Shown: positions 9,203-18,688, numbered from the stretch's first letter. The stretch is 40,813 bases of DNA from an uncultured Brachyspira sp. (GCF_910578695.1 NZ_CAJTQJ010000018.1:1-40813), one strand, 5' to 3'. Translations and numbers: made by a program. The notes: generated from the letters alone by a model not told the origin.

Positions 9203-9369
9203 ATAATACACTCCGTTATTTTATAAATTTATTGATATTAAATTTTCGGTAATTATAAAAATTGCTTTATAGAATTTATATTAAGCTGTTTATGTTCTGT
9301 TTTCTAAAATACTTGTTAAAGATAAAATTCTATTATAAAATAATACAAATTAAAAAAGGTATTTTGAAA

Positions 9370-10758
9370 ATGTCATATTCCAAGCTAATAATTAAAAATT
9401 TCGGTAAAATTAAAGAGGCAGAAATAGAACTTTCTAACTTTATATTGTTTATAGGCGATAATAACAGCGGAAAAAGCTATTTGATGACATTGATATACGG
9501 TTTGATAAAATATAATAATAATATTGCAAATATTATGCTTCAGGATAAGGAATTTATTTACAGCTTGGAAGAATATAAAAAAATTAAAGATATAGTTGAT
9601 AAATACATAAATATAAATGATATAGAAATAAAAAATAACAGTTTTATTTTAGATAGTTTTTTAATATATAAAAATGCTGATAAACAATTTAATCTTTTAA
9701 AAAAGAATGAAGTTGATTTATTTTATGAATTATTAAATAAACTATTAAATAAATATAAAACAGAAATTTTAAAATTCATTTTTAATGATAATGATAATTT
9801 AATAAATTTAGATACTATATATTTTGATTATTCAAATTATTTATTTAATATTTTTATTGCTAAAGAATTTATATTTATTAATAAATTAGATTGTATTTCT
9901 CAATTAGATATAGATAAAGATGATAATATTGATTATATTTTTATAATTAGAAATATAATTTCCAATCTATTAGAAAATAATTTTTATTCTTTAGGGTTAA
10001 AATTTTTACCAACATCAAGAACAGGTTTTTTATTAACATATAAAGAATTATCAAAAATATCAAATATGCAGCAATTTAGCATTGGGGAGAAAAAAGAAAA
10101 AACTCTGTTTCAGAAACCTATTATAGATTTCATTAATAGCTTAATAGGTTTATCTTATAATTATAAAGAAAATGATAATTATAAAGATGTAATAGAAATA
10201 CTTGAAAACAATATATTTAAAGGTAAAATAAATCTTAATGAAGAAACAAATGCTATGTATTATCAGCCTAATAACAGCGATTTGAAAGTACCTATGCATT
10301 TATGTTCTGCTGTTATAACAGAAGCTGCCCCATTATATTTATTTTTGAAATATAAAAATGAAGTCGGAAGTTTATTTATAGAGGAGCCTGAATTATCATT
10401 GCATTTAAAATTGCAGAAGCAAATAGCTTGTGTATTAATTAATTTAGTTAATAAAAAAAGAAATATTATAATATCTACTCACAGCGACACTATATTAGAA
10501 CATATAAATAACATGGCAGTGCTTCATAGCATAAAAGATGAAAATAAAAAAAATCAAATAATGAAAGAGTATTCATATACAGAAAATGACATAATAGATA
10601 TAGAAAAAGTTAGAATATATCAATTTGATACTGATGATAATGATATAACAGCTATAAAAGAATTGAAAGGAGGCAGAGAAACAGGATTTTATATAGAAAC
10701 ATTTCATAAATATATAAATAATGCCTCTTTAGAATATGATGCAATAAATGAAGGTTAA
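9370..10758 (+). CDS. AAA/SMC-like ATPase of a two-gene cassette
   Basis: A 462-residue ATPase of the AAA_15/AAA_21 (ABC/SMC-like) group. It starts with the typical KLIIKNFGKIKEAEIEL strand. Walker A is GDNNSGKS (29-36), Walker B is LFIEEPELSLH (from about 335), and the switch histidine lies in STHSD (about 368-372). The middle third is Asn/Lys/Ile-rich and helical. The ATG at 9370 is chosen because AAAAAGG precedes it; the longer frame from TTG 9262 adds an unconvincing hydrophobic leader. The next gene begins five bases after the stop and encodes a nuclease-like protein. ATPases of this group are common in bacterial defence systems (OLD, Septu, Gabija types). No TOPRIM domain is visible, so it is not an OLD nuclease by itself. 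The specific function is unknown. Confidence 0.8.
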   Translation: MSYSKLIIKNFGKIKEAEIELSNFILFIGDNNSGKSYLMTLIYGLIKYNNNIANIMLQDKEFIYSLEEYKKIKDIVDKYININDIEIKNNSFILDSFLIYKNADKQFNLLKKNEVDLFYELLNKLLNKYKTEILKFIFNDNDNLINLDTIYFDYSNYLFNIFIAKEFIFINKLDCISQLDIDKDDNIDYIFIIRNIISNLLENNFYSLGLKFLPTSRTGFLLTYKELSKISNMQQFSIGEKKEKTLFQKPIIDFINSLIGLSYNYKENDNYKDVIEILENNIFKGKINLNEETNAMYYQPNNSDLKVPMHLCSAVITEAAPLYLFLKYKNEVGSLFIEEPELSLHLKLQKQIACVLINLVNKKRNIIISTHSDTILEHINNMAVLHSIKDENKKNQIMKEYSYTENDIIDIEKVRIYQFDTDDNDITAIKELKGGRETGFYIETFHKYINNASLEYDAINEG

Positions 10759-10763
10759 TAATT

Positions 10764-11378
10764 ATGGACGATTTTGATAAACTTTATAATTCTCCTTTCA
10801 TATATAATCAAAAATATTTATTTGATAATAAAATGTGTAAAATTGATATCAGAGAAGATGTTTTTACTATAAAAGATAAAAAATCAAATATGGAATGTTG
10901 TATAAAATTAATAGGCAAATCTATTTGTTCATCAGATATAGAAGGACAAAAAAAATTTAATCATTTAAAAATTCAAAAATGTGCTGATGCCGTTATTATA
11001 AATAAAAATTCTAATAATACATTTGACTTGCATATAATAGAATTAAAAAATAGTATTCATGATAATGATTTAAAAGAACTTCACAAACAATTTTTAGGTG
11101 CATATTTGAGAATAAGAGCTATTTTTCTAGCTTATTCTAATGATATAGAAAATATAAAGTTTTATTTAGTATATAAAAATAATATTAATTCTTATAATAA
11201 TTCCAAGCAAAATAACAGTACAAACAAGATAAAAGACAATATAAATCTAAGAAGATTATTGAAACAAAATAAGATAATTAATAATGTACATTTAAAAATC
11301 TATCCTTTTAATTCTAATATATTAGATATAATAAAATATGATATAAGTAAAAATAATGAAATTCTTAACTTAATTTAA
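10764..11378 (+). CDS. Small PD-(D/E)XK-like protein partnered with the upstream ATPase
   Basis: A 204-residue protein with no family I can name. Its middle has the layout of a PD-(D/E)XK nuclease: Asp75 in CADAVIIN, 17 residues, then IIELK with Glu93 and Lys95. A helix with Gln109 (LHKQFLGAYLR) follows, as in many such enzymes. An acidic residue upstream (Glu60) could complete the site. The C-terminal third is Asn/Lys-rich. It starts five bases after the ATPase gene, so the two are almost certainly co-translated. Catalysis is inferred from motif spacing only; a non-catalytic relative is possible. Confidence 0.62.
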   Translation: MDDFDKLYNSPFIYNQKYLFDNKMCKIDIREDVFTIKDKKSNMECCIKLIGKSICSSDIEGQKKFNHLKIQKCADAVIINKNSNNTFDLHIIELKNSIHDNDLKELHKQFLGAYLRIRAIFLAYSNDIENIKFYLVYKNNINSYNNSKQNNSTNKIKDNINLRRLLKQNKIINNVHLKIYPFNSNILDIIKYDISKNNEILNLI

Positions 11379-11395
11379 AATAAATTGTTATAATA

Positions 11396-11430
11396 AAAAA
11401 AGACAGATTAATTTTTTAATCAGGCTTTAT
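11396..11430. terminator. Hairpin between convergent genes
   Basis: GATTAA-TTTT-TTAATC (11406-11421) is extended outward by imperfect pairs including AAAG/CTTT. It sits between the nuclease-like gene and the convergent moxR. AT-rich and weak, but in the right place. Confidence 0.4.
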
Positions 11431-11466
11431 AATTAATTAATATTTTTTATTTTAAAGCATTAATAA

Positions 11467-12510
11467 TTAAGGTACATTAATATTAGCAAGAATATTTTCT
11501 ATTATCATATCGCTGTTTACATTTTCAGCCTGAGCTTCATAGCTTATGCTTATTCTATGTCTTAATATCTCATAAGCAACCGCTCTTATATCTTCAGGCA
11601 TAACAAAACCTCTGCCTAGCATCATAGCATTTGCTTTAGCTGCTTTAGTTAAATATATTCCAGCTCTTGGAGAAGCTCCGTATTCTATATATTCGCTTTG
11701 AAGCTTATAATCTTTTGGATTTCTTGTTGCATCTATTATATTTACTATATAATCTATTAATCTTTCTTCTATATGTATTTGATTAGCCAATTTTCTTAAT
11801 TTTTCTATAGTTTCTATCGTAGTTATAGATTTTAATTCAGCAGGTTTTGAAGATGACATACTTTTAATGATAGTTTTTTCTTCGCTTTTTGTAGGATATT
11901 TTACTATTACTTTAAGCATAAATCTATCAACCTGAGCTTCAGGCAAAGGATATGTTCCTTCCTGTTCTATAGGGTTTTGAGTGGCTAATACCAAAAATAC
12001 ATCCGGTAATTTATATGTTTTATCTCCTATTGTAACCTGATGTTCTCCCATAGCTTCTAAAAGTGCTGACTGTACTTTAGCAGGAGAGCGGTTTATCTCA
12101 TCTGCTAATATTATATTAGAAAATATAGGACCTTGTTTTGGAATAAATGCAGAATTTTTTATATCATAAATCTCTGTTCCAACTATATCTGCAGGAAGCA
12201 AATCAGGAGTAAACTGTATTCTTTTGTATGAGGCGTCTACTGTGCTTGCTAAAGATTTTACAGTTAATGTTTTTGCAAGTCCGGGTACGCCTTCCAATAA
12301 TACATGCCCATCGCATATAATACCAAGTAAAAGTTTATCTATCATATTTTCCTGACCGATTATAACTTTTTTTATTTCATTTTTTATAGCATTTACAACA
12401 TCAAGTGCCATTTTTGAGGCTTCGGATATAACCTGCAAATCTTTACTTGTGCTGCTTATCTCATTATTAATTTCATTTGTATTTTCGCTGTTATTAATAT
12501 TATCTGACAT
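11467..12510 (-). CDS. MoxR-family AAA+ ATPase
   Basis: A chaperone-like AAA+ ATPase. Seen: Walker A GVPGLAKT (about 74-81 from this start), Walker B with IILADEINRSP, the sensor region LATQNPIEQEGTYPLPEAQ, and ASPRAGIYL near the C-terminus. The length is 347 residues, as usual. The ATG at 12510 is preferred to one at 12516, because AAGGA lies six bases upstream of the former and directly abuts the latter. The residues before about 50 are Asn/Ser/Glu-rich and variable. It is encoded 19 bases downstream of a BatD-like membrane protein. MoxR proteins usually work with von Willebrand A-domain proteins, but none is adjacent here. Confidence 0.9.
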   Translation of the reverse strand: MSDNINNSENTNEINNEISSTSKDLQVISEASKMALDVVNAIKNEIKKVIIGQENMIDKLLLGIICDGHVLLEGVPGLAKTLTVKSLASTVDASYKRIQFTPDLLPADIVGTEIYDIKNSAFIPKQGPIFSNIILADEINRSPAKVQSALLEAMGEHQVTIGDKTYKLPDVFLVLATQNPIEQEGTYPLPEAQVDRFMLKVIVKYPTKSEEKTIIKSMSSSKPAELKSITTIETIEKLRKLANQIHIEERLIDYIVNIIDATRNPKDYKLQSEYIEYGASPRAGIYLTKAAKANAMMLGRGFVMPEDIRAVAYEILRHRISISYEAQAENVNSDMIIENILANINVP

Positions 12511-12529
12511 TATCATTCCTTTATGTTTT

Positions 12530-13063
12530 TTAATTATTCATTTTTTTATTTTTAAAGTTATTATTATTTAATTTATACTGATCTTTCACAAATTTATAAA
12601 TTAAAAATGCAATAAGTACTATAATAATCCATTGTCCTATTATAATTAATAAGAACCAAAAATTAAATACTCTTATATTATATTCATCTATCATCTGTTC
12701 TTTGGGAATCAAGCTGTTTCCTCTTTCTATGTTATAGTATCTTGCCTCTAACTGCGGTATTTTAAGTTTGCCGCTTCTTACAGGCTTCATAGTATATATT
12801 ATTTTATAATTCATAGTTGGAATTTCATTTTCTTTATGTATAGTTTCTATTTCAACTTTTTCATTAATTACTTCAAAATCGCTTACGGCATTAGTATTAA
12901 TTCCCTCTGCTTTGAATTTATCCGCATCTCCTGTATAAATAAGAGAGTACTCCAAATTCTGCCATAGATACATATTTTTTTTATTTATTTTTTCTTCTAC
13001 TATGACTATTGAATATAGGGCATTTGATATTATCATTATTAAAAAAATATAGTATTTAATCAT
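12530..13063 (-). CDS. BatD-like membrane protein, short form
   Basis: A 177-residue protein with an N-terminal signal segment (about 3-20), a beta-rich extracytoplasmic region (about 20-130), one transmembrane helix (about 132-158) and a basic Asn/Lys-rich cytoplasmic tail. Its position directly upstream of moxR and the EKINKKNMYLWQNLEYSL strand suggest a reduced relative of BatD, which normally has several such domains and over 400 residues. The family assignment rests mainly on context and topology. No Bat A/B/C gene is present in the window. Confidence 0.5.
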   Translation of the reverse strand: MIKYYIFLIMIISNALYSIVIVEEKINKKNMYLWQNLEYSLIYTGDADKFKAEGINTNAVSDFEVINEKVEIETIHKENEIPTMNYKIIYTMKPVRSGKLKIPQLEARYYNIERGNSLIPKEQMIDEYNIRVFNFWFLLIIIGQWIIIVLIAFLIYKFVKDQYKLNNNNFKNKKMNN

Positions 13064-13148
13064 TGAAGTAGATTATATAAAAACATAAAAAAAGTCAATA
13101 TATAATAATAAATACTTATAAAGTTATTGGTATATATTTTATAATCAA

Positions 13149-13898
13149 TTATCTTACAAATCTGCTGAAATCAAATGTATATGATAGCGAAACCCCTATA
13201 CCAAAATAGAATCCGCTTGCTAATTGCTCCAAATACGGAGTTAAGTTAAATGAAAGACTTGCATCGCTGTTCAATACTAAATAAATACCAAGCCCTAAAC
13301 GGTTAAGATATAGTACAGCACTATTATAAAAATCATAAGCAAAATGATATTCTAAATATATTCCAGCTAAAGAAAATCCGAATAAAGCTCCAGGATAAAC
13401 ACCGAAGGCAGTTTTTAATCTAATAGATTCAACTACACCCCTAGGATCATTAAAATACATTGGAAGCTCAAGATTTAAAAATATTGTAAAAAAGTCTCCC
13501 AATCCTATTAAATAATGCAGCTGAGGATTAAGCCCGAACTTTTGTTTAGATGAACCCGGAAATAATACTTCTACGCCTCCTATAAAACCATTAAAAAATT
13601 GAAATCTAGGCATTATAGAAAATTGAGGCTGTCCTTCAACACCTACCCCTAGTTTGGGCGTGTATGTAATAGGAAGAACTCTTGCAAATATATCAAAATT
13701 CCTTAATATTCCGAAATTGAGCATAATAGGTGTTGAGAAAGTGTATTTATTTTTTACCCCTATTCTGTCATTATTAATATAAATTGTACCGCCTAAACGC
13801 AATGCCCCTGTCATACCTGTATACATATTGTATGGAAAAGAGTATGCTAATGCAGATGTCATTAATATTAAAACAAATATAAACAAAAACTTTTTCAT
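13149..13898 (-). CDS. Predicted outer-membrane beta-barrel protein
   Basis: A 249-residue protein with a clear signal peptide (about 1-20, ending near SALAYS). Alternating polar/hydrophobic strands rich in Gly, Phe and Tyr follow, for example LEYHFAYDFYNSAVLYL and FYFGIGVSLSYTFDF close to the C-terminus. This pattern fits a small outer-membrane barrel. I do not recognise a specific family. It is transcribed alone, divergent from lysS. Confidence 0.6.
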   Translation of the reverse strand: MKKFLFIFVLILMTSALAYSFPYNMYTGMTGALRLGGTIYINNDRIGVKNKYTFSTPIMLNFGILRNFDIFARVLPITYTPKLGVGVEGQPQFSIMPRFQFFNGFIGGVEVLFPGSSKQKFGLNPQLHYLIGLGDFFTIFLNLELPMYFNDPRGVVESIRLKTAFGVYPGALFGFSLAGIYLEYHFAYDFYNSAVLYLNRLGLGIYLVLNSDASLSFNLTPYLEQLASGFYFGIGVSLSYTFDFSRFVR

Positions 13899-14003
13899 TA
13901 TTTTTTTTCTTAAAAACTATAATATATTTCACATTAATAATAGTATATTATAGAAAAAATATCAAGCAGCAATAATCTTCATAAATCAGCAGAATATTGT
14001 TTT

Positions 14004-14033
14004 ATAAATAAATTAATTAATTAATTTATTTAT
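14004..14033. repeat. Perfect 30-base AT-only palindrome
   Basis: ATAAATAAATTAATT followed by its exact reverse complement, in the 250-base divergent region between the barrel gene and lysS. It could be a cruciform, a dyad operator or chance in AT-rich DNA. Confidence 0.6.
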
Positions 14034-14150
14034 GATTTATTCTTTTTTTATAATTTTTATAGAATTTTTTTTATTTTTGATATATATTTATAGAAAAATT
14101 TTTATGTTATTTTCATTACAAATAGCAAATAATTTAAGAGGGATAAATTA

Positions 14151-15671
14151 ATGTCAGAAAATCAAAATAATTCTGAAAATACGCAAAATGAAAAAAATAC
14201 TAGTGCAGAAAAAGAAAATAGAAAAGAAAAATTAAATGCATTAAGAAGTATGGGAATTAATCCTTTTCCTAACAGCTATGATGTAACTTATAAATCAAAG
14301 GATATATCGGATAATTTTGAAGAGTTAGAGAAAAATGAAACAGAAGTTGCCATTGCAGGAAGGATTATGCTTTATAGGGTAATGGGCAAATCTTCATTTT
14401 TAACTATAAAAGATGCATTAGGAGCAATTCAGGCTTATATACAGAAAGATAAAGTAGGAGATGAATTTTATAATACAGTATTTAAAAAGTTAATAGATAT
14501 AGGAGATATTGTAGGAGTAAAAGGAACTGTTTTTAAAACTAAAACAGGAGAGATAACAATATATGCTAATGAGCTTAAACTTCTTACAAAATCACTTAAT
14601 CCTCTGCCTGAAAAATTTCACGGATTAACAGATACAGAACTTCGCTATAGACAAAGGTATGTTGATTTAATAATGAACGATGATGTTAAAGAGGCATTTA
14701 TTAAAAGGTCTAAAATGATTTCTGCTGTAAGAGAGGTTATGATAGAAAATAATTTTTTAGAAGTAGAAACCCCTATGATGCATCCTTTAATAGGAGGAGC
14801 TAAAGCCAAGCCTTTTATTACTCATCATAATACTTTGGATATGACTTTATATTTGAGAATAGCACCTGAACTTTATCTGAAGAGATTAGTTGTAGGAGGA
14901 TTCGATAAAGTTTTTGAGCTTAATAGAAATTTCCGTAATGAAGGCATATCTACAAAACATAATCCTGAGTTTACTATGATGGAAGCATATATGGCTTATG
15001 CTAATTTTCATAAGGTTATGGAATTGGTGGAAGAAGTTTTTTCTAAAGTATGCTTCAAATTAAATGGAAAATATACTTCTCAGTATAAAGATTATGAGAT
15101 TAATTTTAAGCCTCCTTTTGCAAGAATTTCTATGTCTGATTTGGTAAAAGAGCATTCAGGACTTGATTTTAATGCTATAGAGACAGATGATGAGGCATTA
15201 GAAAAGGCTAAATCAATAGGAATAGAAATAGATACTTCAAAAACTAAGCCTTCTAAATGGGAGATAATGGTTACAGTATTTGAAGAAAAAGTTGAAGAAA
15301 AACTAATACAGCCTACATTTGTTATTAATTATCCTAAATCAGTTTCACCTCTTTCAAAATCATATCCTGATAATCCTGAAATTACAGAGAGATATGAATT
15401 ATTTATAGGCGGTATGGAGATGTCTAACGGATTCAGCGAGCTTAATGATCCTATAGACCAGAAAGAGCGTTTTGAAGAACAGCTAAAGGCTAAGGAAAGA
15501 GGCGAAGATGAAACTATGGATATGGATTTAGATTATATCAATGCTTTGGAGTATGGGCTTCCTCCTACAGGCGGGCTTGGAATAGGTATTGACAGAATGG
15601 CTATATTATTTTTGAATGTAGGAAGTATTAGAGATACTATACTTTTCCCTCAGATGAGGAAATTAGATTAG
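14151..15671 (+). CDS. lysS: Lysyl-tRNA synthetase, class II
   Basis: Charges tRNA-Lys. An N-terminal OB-fold anticodon-binding domain (about 55-165, with VAIAGRIMLYRVMGKSSF) is followed by the class II catalytic core. The core has motif 1 around FLEVETPMMHP, motif 2 FRNEGISTKHNPEFTMME, and motif 3 GGLGIGIDRMAILF. It is 506 residues, normal length. The first 30 residues are a Asn/Glu/Lys-rich extension. The ATG at 14151 follows AGAGGG at good spacing. Confidence 0.97.
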   Translation: MSENQNNSENTQNEKNTSAEKENRKEKLNALRSMGINPFPNSYDVTYKSKDISDNFEELEKNETEVAIAGRIMLYRVMGKSSFLTIKDALGAIQAYIQKDKVGDEFYNTVFKKLIDIGDIVGVKGTVFKTKTGEITIYANELKLLTKSLNPLPEKFHGLTDTELRYRQRYVDLIMNDDVKEAFIKRSKMISAVREVMIENNFLEVETPMMHPLIGGAKAKPFITHHNTLDMTLYLRIAPELYLKRLVVGGFDKVFELNRNFRNEGISTKHNPEFTMMEAYMAYANFHKVMELVEEVFSKVCFKLNGKYTSQYKDYEINFKPPFARISMSDLVKEHSGLDFNAIETDDEALEKAKSIGIEIDTSKTKPSKWEIMVTVFEEKVEEKLIQPTFVINYPKSVSPLSKSYPDNPEITERYELFIGGMEMSNGFSELNDPIDQKERFEEQLKAKERGEDETMDMDLDYINALEYGLPPTGGLGIGIDRMAILFLNVGSIRDTILFPQMRKLD

Positions 15672-15761
15672 TGAAAACTATATAAATACTTATTGTTAAT
15701 TTTTATTAATATTTTTAATTAAAAAATTAAAAAATAATCAAATATAAAAAAGAGGGTGAAT

Positions 15762-16154
15762 ATGAAAAAATTTTACTTATTGTTAATCATTTTTATGCTT
15801 GCTATTTCTTGTTCTAATAATAGAGAAAGCAATCATAATAATGCAGCAGAAACTCAATTAAGTTCAAATACTCAAGTGTTTGAAGGGGATTTTGTTTATT
15901 ATGCTGATTCTGCTGTTTTCAGCAATTATGCAGAAATGAAAAATTATCCTGTAGCTATGGAAGGAGAGTATATTAATTTGGAGAGAGAATATACAGGATT
16001 TAATTTTGATGAGCCTTTTAAAGTTAATCTAAAAGCTGAAGGTTATTTAGAAGAAAGGCAAGGAATGGAAGAAGGTACTACAAATATGTTTTTAATAGTT
16101 ACAAAAATAATAGGTTTTGATACTAATAAAACAATGCCTTTATTTCAAGAATAA
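15762..16154 (+). CDS. Small hypothetical lipoprotein
   Basis: About 130 residues starting with a lipoprotein signal: MKKFYLLLIIFMLAISC, lipobox cysteine at residue 17. A low-complexity Asn/Ser stretch follows, and then a compact domain (about 40-130) that I do not recognise. The ATG at 15762 follows GAGG at six bases. A GTG two codons upstream overlaps that ribosome site and is not preferred. It lies between lysS and the convergent metE, probably as a separate transcript. Confidence 0.75.
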   Translation: MKKFYLLLIIFMLAISCSNNRESNHNNAAETQLSSNTQVFEGDFVYYADSAVFSNYAEMKNYPVAMEGEYINLEREYTGFNFDEPFKVNLKAEGYLEERQGMEEGTTNMFLIVTKIIGFDTNKTMPLFQE

Positions 16155-16240
16155 TAATATTTTAACTATGCATATATTATGCTGGTATATAATTTTATGT
16201 CCGCATTTTTATTTAAAAAATACTAAATAAGATTGTTAAA

Positions 16241-16271
16241 TACCGCAGATAATAAAATATTATTTGCGGTA
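16241..16271. terminator. Strong bidirectional terminator between lipoprotein and metE
   Basis: A 14-bp stem (TACCGCAGATAATA with TATTATTTGCGGTA; one G-T pair) closes on an AAA loop. T-rich sequence follows on the plus strand. It lies between convergent genes. Confidence 0.8.
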
Positions 16272-16284
16272 CTTTTAGATATTT

Positions 16285-18522
16285 TTATTTATTTATTTTC
16301 TTTACAGCCTCAACCATATTCTTTAAGCTAGGTTTTACCTCTTCCCATTTTCTTGTTTTAAGTCCGCAGTCTGGATTAATCCATAACTGTTCTTTAGGAA
16401 GTACCTCCAACAAAGCATTTATTTGATTAATAAACTCTTCTACACTTGGAATTCTAGGGCTATGTATATCATAAACACCAGGTCCTATTTCATGAGTATA
16501 TCCTATTTTTTCAAAAACTTTTAAAAGCTCATTTCCGCTCCTTGAAGTTTCTATACTTATAACATCAGCATCTAATTTTTCTATTGTTTTTATTATGTCA
16601 TTAAAATCGCTGTAACACATATGAGTATGAATTTGTGTTTCAGTTCTAGCTATTGAAGTTGCTATTTTGAAACTTTCAACTGCCCATTTTTCGTAACTGC
16701 TTATATTTTCTTTTCTAAGAGGATATCCTTCTTTGAAAGCAGCTTCATCTACTTGAATAATTTTTATACTAGAGTTTTGCAAGTCATTTATTTCATCTGA
16801 TATTGCAAAGGCAATTTGTTTGCAAACTTCGCTTCTATCTATATCATTTCTCACAAAGCTCCAATTAAGTATAGTAACAGGACCTGTGAGCATTCCTTTT
16901 ACTATTTTGTTTGTTAAGCTTTGTGCATAAGCTATCCACTTTACAGTCATAGCTTTTGGTCTTGAAATATCTCCGTAAATTATAGGAGGCTTGACGCATC
17001 TGCTTCCATAACTTTGAACCCAAGCATTCTCGCTAAATACAAAGCCATTTAATTGTTCTCCAAAATATTCAACCATATCATTTCTTTCAGGTTCTCCATG
17101 TACTAAAACATCTAAACCTACACTTTCCTGAAATTCGATTGTATTTTTTATATATTCTTTTATTTTTGATTCATATTCTTCTGCGCCTATTTGTCCTTTT
17201 TTATAATACATTCTTACAGCTCTTATTTCACTCGTTTGAGGGTATGAACCTATTGTTGTTGTGGCAAGATTCGGGTATTTTAATAATTTTCTTTGTACTT
17301 TTATTCTTTCTTTAAAATCTAAATCTCTGCTTATTTTATAATCACTTTTCATTCTATTAAAAACATCATCATCATTGATTTTTTTAGAGTTTAAACGATT
17401 ATTATTAATATTTATATTTTCTTCAAAATATTTTTTCTCTTCTTCTGATACTTTATCAAAAAATATATTTTCTAAAACTTCTATTTCTTTTATCTTATCC
17501 ATAGAAAAACTAAGCCATGAAAGTATATCTTTATCCATTTTTAATTCATTATTTTTGCTGTAAGGAACATGAAGCAAAGAGCATGAACTGCTTATAACTA
17601 TTTTATTTTTTGGTATGTATTGCGATATTTTATTAAGCATTTCTAATTTATTTTGTAAATTACTTATCCATATATTTCTGCCGTCTATAATGCCAGCATA
17701 AAGAGTTTTTCCTGATTTTGATATTTTTTCTATAATTTCTAAATTTTTACTTCCGTATACAAAATCTAGTCCTAAAGCGAATATACCAGTTTTTAGAAGT
17801 ATATTACTAGCTTCATTGCTATGTTCAAAATATGTTGTTACTATAGCTTTCAAATTTTTTTGTGATATTTCATTATACACTTCTTTAATATATTTAAAAA
17901 ATAAATTATTTTCTCCTTTCACAAAAATAGGTTCATTAAATTCTATGATAATTTCTTTATCTAATTTTGATAATTCATCTAAAAGCTCAAAGTATATATT
18001 TTTCACATTATTGAATATCTCATCAAAACTTCCGTCTGTAATTTTACTAAGTTCTATAAAAGTAAATATTCCTATTAAACTTATTTTTGGTTTATACCCC
18101 AAATTTTTAGCTTCATTATACTGCTTAATTATATAATCAATATTTAATTTGTATTTATCATCAATACTAAGTTCTGGTACAACATAATGATAATTAGTAT
18201 TGAACCATTTTGTCATTTGGCATGCAACAGAATCTTTATTTCCTCTAGCCATAGCAAAATAACATTCTAATCCATTTAAATGTGAAAATCTCTTTGGTAC
18301 AGCACCTATTGCAAATGCTAAATCAAGCATATTATCATAAAAGCTGAAATCATTGACACATACATTATCAAGATTTTTTTGATAATTCCAATGTTTTGCT
18401 CTTAGCTCAGCTGCTGTTTTTTCTAAATCTTTTTCACTTGATTTAGAAGACCAAAATAATTCAAGAGATTTTTTTAGTTCTCTGTTTTCTCCAATTCTTG
18501 GAAAACCTATAATATGTCCCAT
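16285..18522 (-). CDS. metE: Cobalamin-independent methionine synthase
   Basis: Transfers a methyl group from methyltetrahydrofolate polyglutamate to homocysteine without B12. It is a full-length 745-residue double-barrel enzyme. The N-terminal half begins GHIIGFPRIGENRELKK. The C-terminal half has TTIGSYPQT, VHGEPERNDMVEYF, the zinc-binding His and Cys in THMCYSDF, and the last zinc cysteine in NPDCGLKTRKWEE. The ATG at 18522 follows AAAAGGAG. A cobalamin riboswitch lies about 360 bases upstream on the same strand and would shut the gene off when B12 is plentiful. This implies that the cell also has a B12-dependent MetH or imports cobalamin. Confidence 0.97.
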   Translation of the reverse strand: MGHIIGFPRIGENRELKKSLELFWSSKSSEKDLEKTAAELRAKHWNYQKNLDNVCVNDFSFYDNMLDLAFAIGAVPKRFSHLNGLECYFAMARGNKDSVACQMTKWFNTNYHYVVPELSIDDKYKLNIDYIIKQYNEAKNLGYKPKISLIGIFTFIELSKITDGSFDEIFNNVKNIYFELLDELSKLDKEIIIEFNEPIFVKGENNLFFKYIKEVYNEISQKNLKAIVTTYFEHSNEASNILLKTGIFALGLDFVYGSKNLEIIEKISKSGKTLYAGIIDGRNIWISNLQNKLEMLNKISQYIPKNKIVISSSCSLLHVPYSKNNELKMDKDILSWLSFSMDKIKEIEVLENIFFDKVSEEEKKYFEENININNNRLNSKKINDDDVFNRMKSDYKISRDLDFKERIKVQRKLLKYPNLATTTIGSYPQTSEIRAVRMYYKKGQIGAEEYESKIKEYIKNTIEFQESVGLDVLVHGEPERNDMVEYFGEQLNGFVFSENAWVQSYGSRCVKPPIIYGDISRPKAMTVKWIAYAQSLTNKIVKGMLTGPVTILNWSFVRNDIDRSEVCKQIAFAISDEINDLQNSSIKIIQVDEAAFKEGYPLRKENISSYEKWAVESFKIATSIARTETQIHTHMCYSDFNDIIKTIEKLDADVISIETSRSGNELLKVFEKIGYTHEIGPGVYDIHSPRIPSVEEFINQINALLEVLPKEQLWINPDCGLKTRKWEEVKPSLKNMVEAVKKINK

Positions 18523-18613
18523 ATAGAACTCCTTTTTATTTTTTGTATATTATTACCTAATATAGGTATATAATTTTGCATAATAATTGAGAATTATGAA
18601 TTGTATTTTTGAT

Positions 18614-18647
18614 GCAGTATTATACTGCTAATATTTTGGTATTAGCA
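18614..18647. other. Two overlapping, mutually exclusive hairpins in the metE leader
   Basis: GCAGTAT-T-ATACTGC (18614-18628) and TGCTAATA-6 nt-TATTAGCA (18626-18647) share the bases TGC and cannot form fully together. They lie about 100 bases before metE on the transcribed leader. No U-tract follows, so a stability or translation role is more likely than termination. Confidence 0.4.
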
Positions 18648-18688
18648 TAAATCTTACAATCAAAGTTTTGTAATTTAATAAATGAAAA

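Noticed and set aside
9262..9369. TTG-started N-terminal extension of the ATPase
   Set aside because: It adds a hydrophobic stretch not expected before the KLIIKNFGKI strand; the ATG at 9370 has a good ribosome site.
17375..18136. Two forward-strand ORFs (62 and 106 codons) inside metE
   Set aside because: They are antisense to a full-length, well-conserved enzyme and have no domain or ribosome site.
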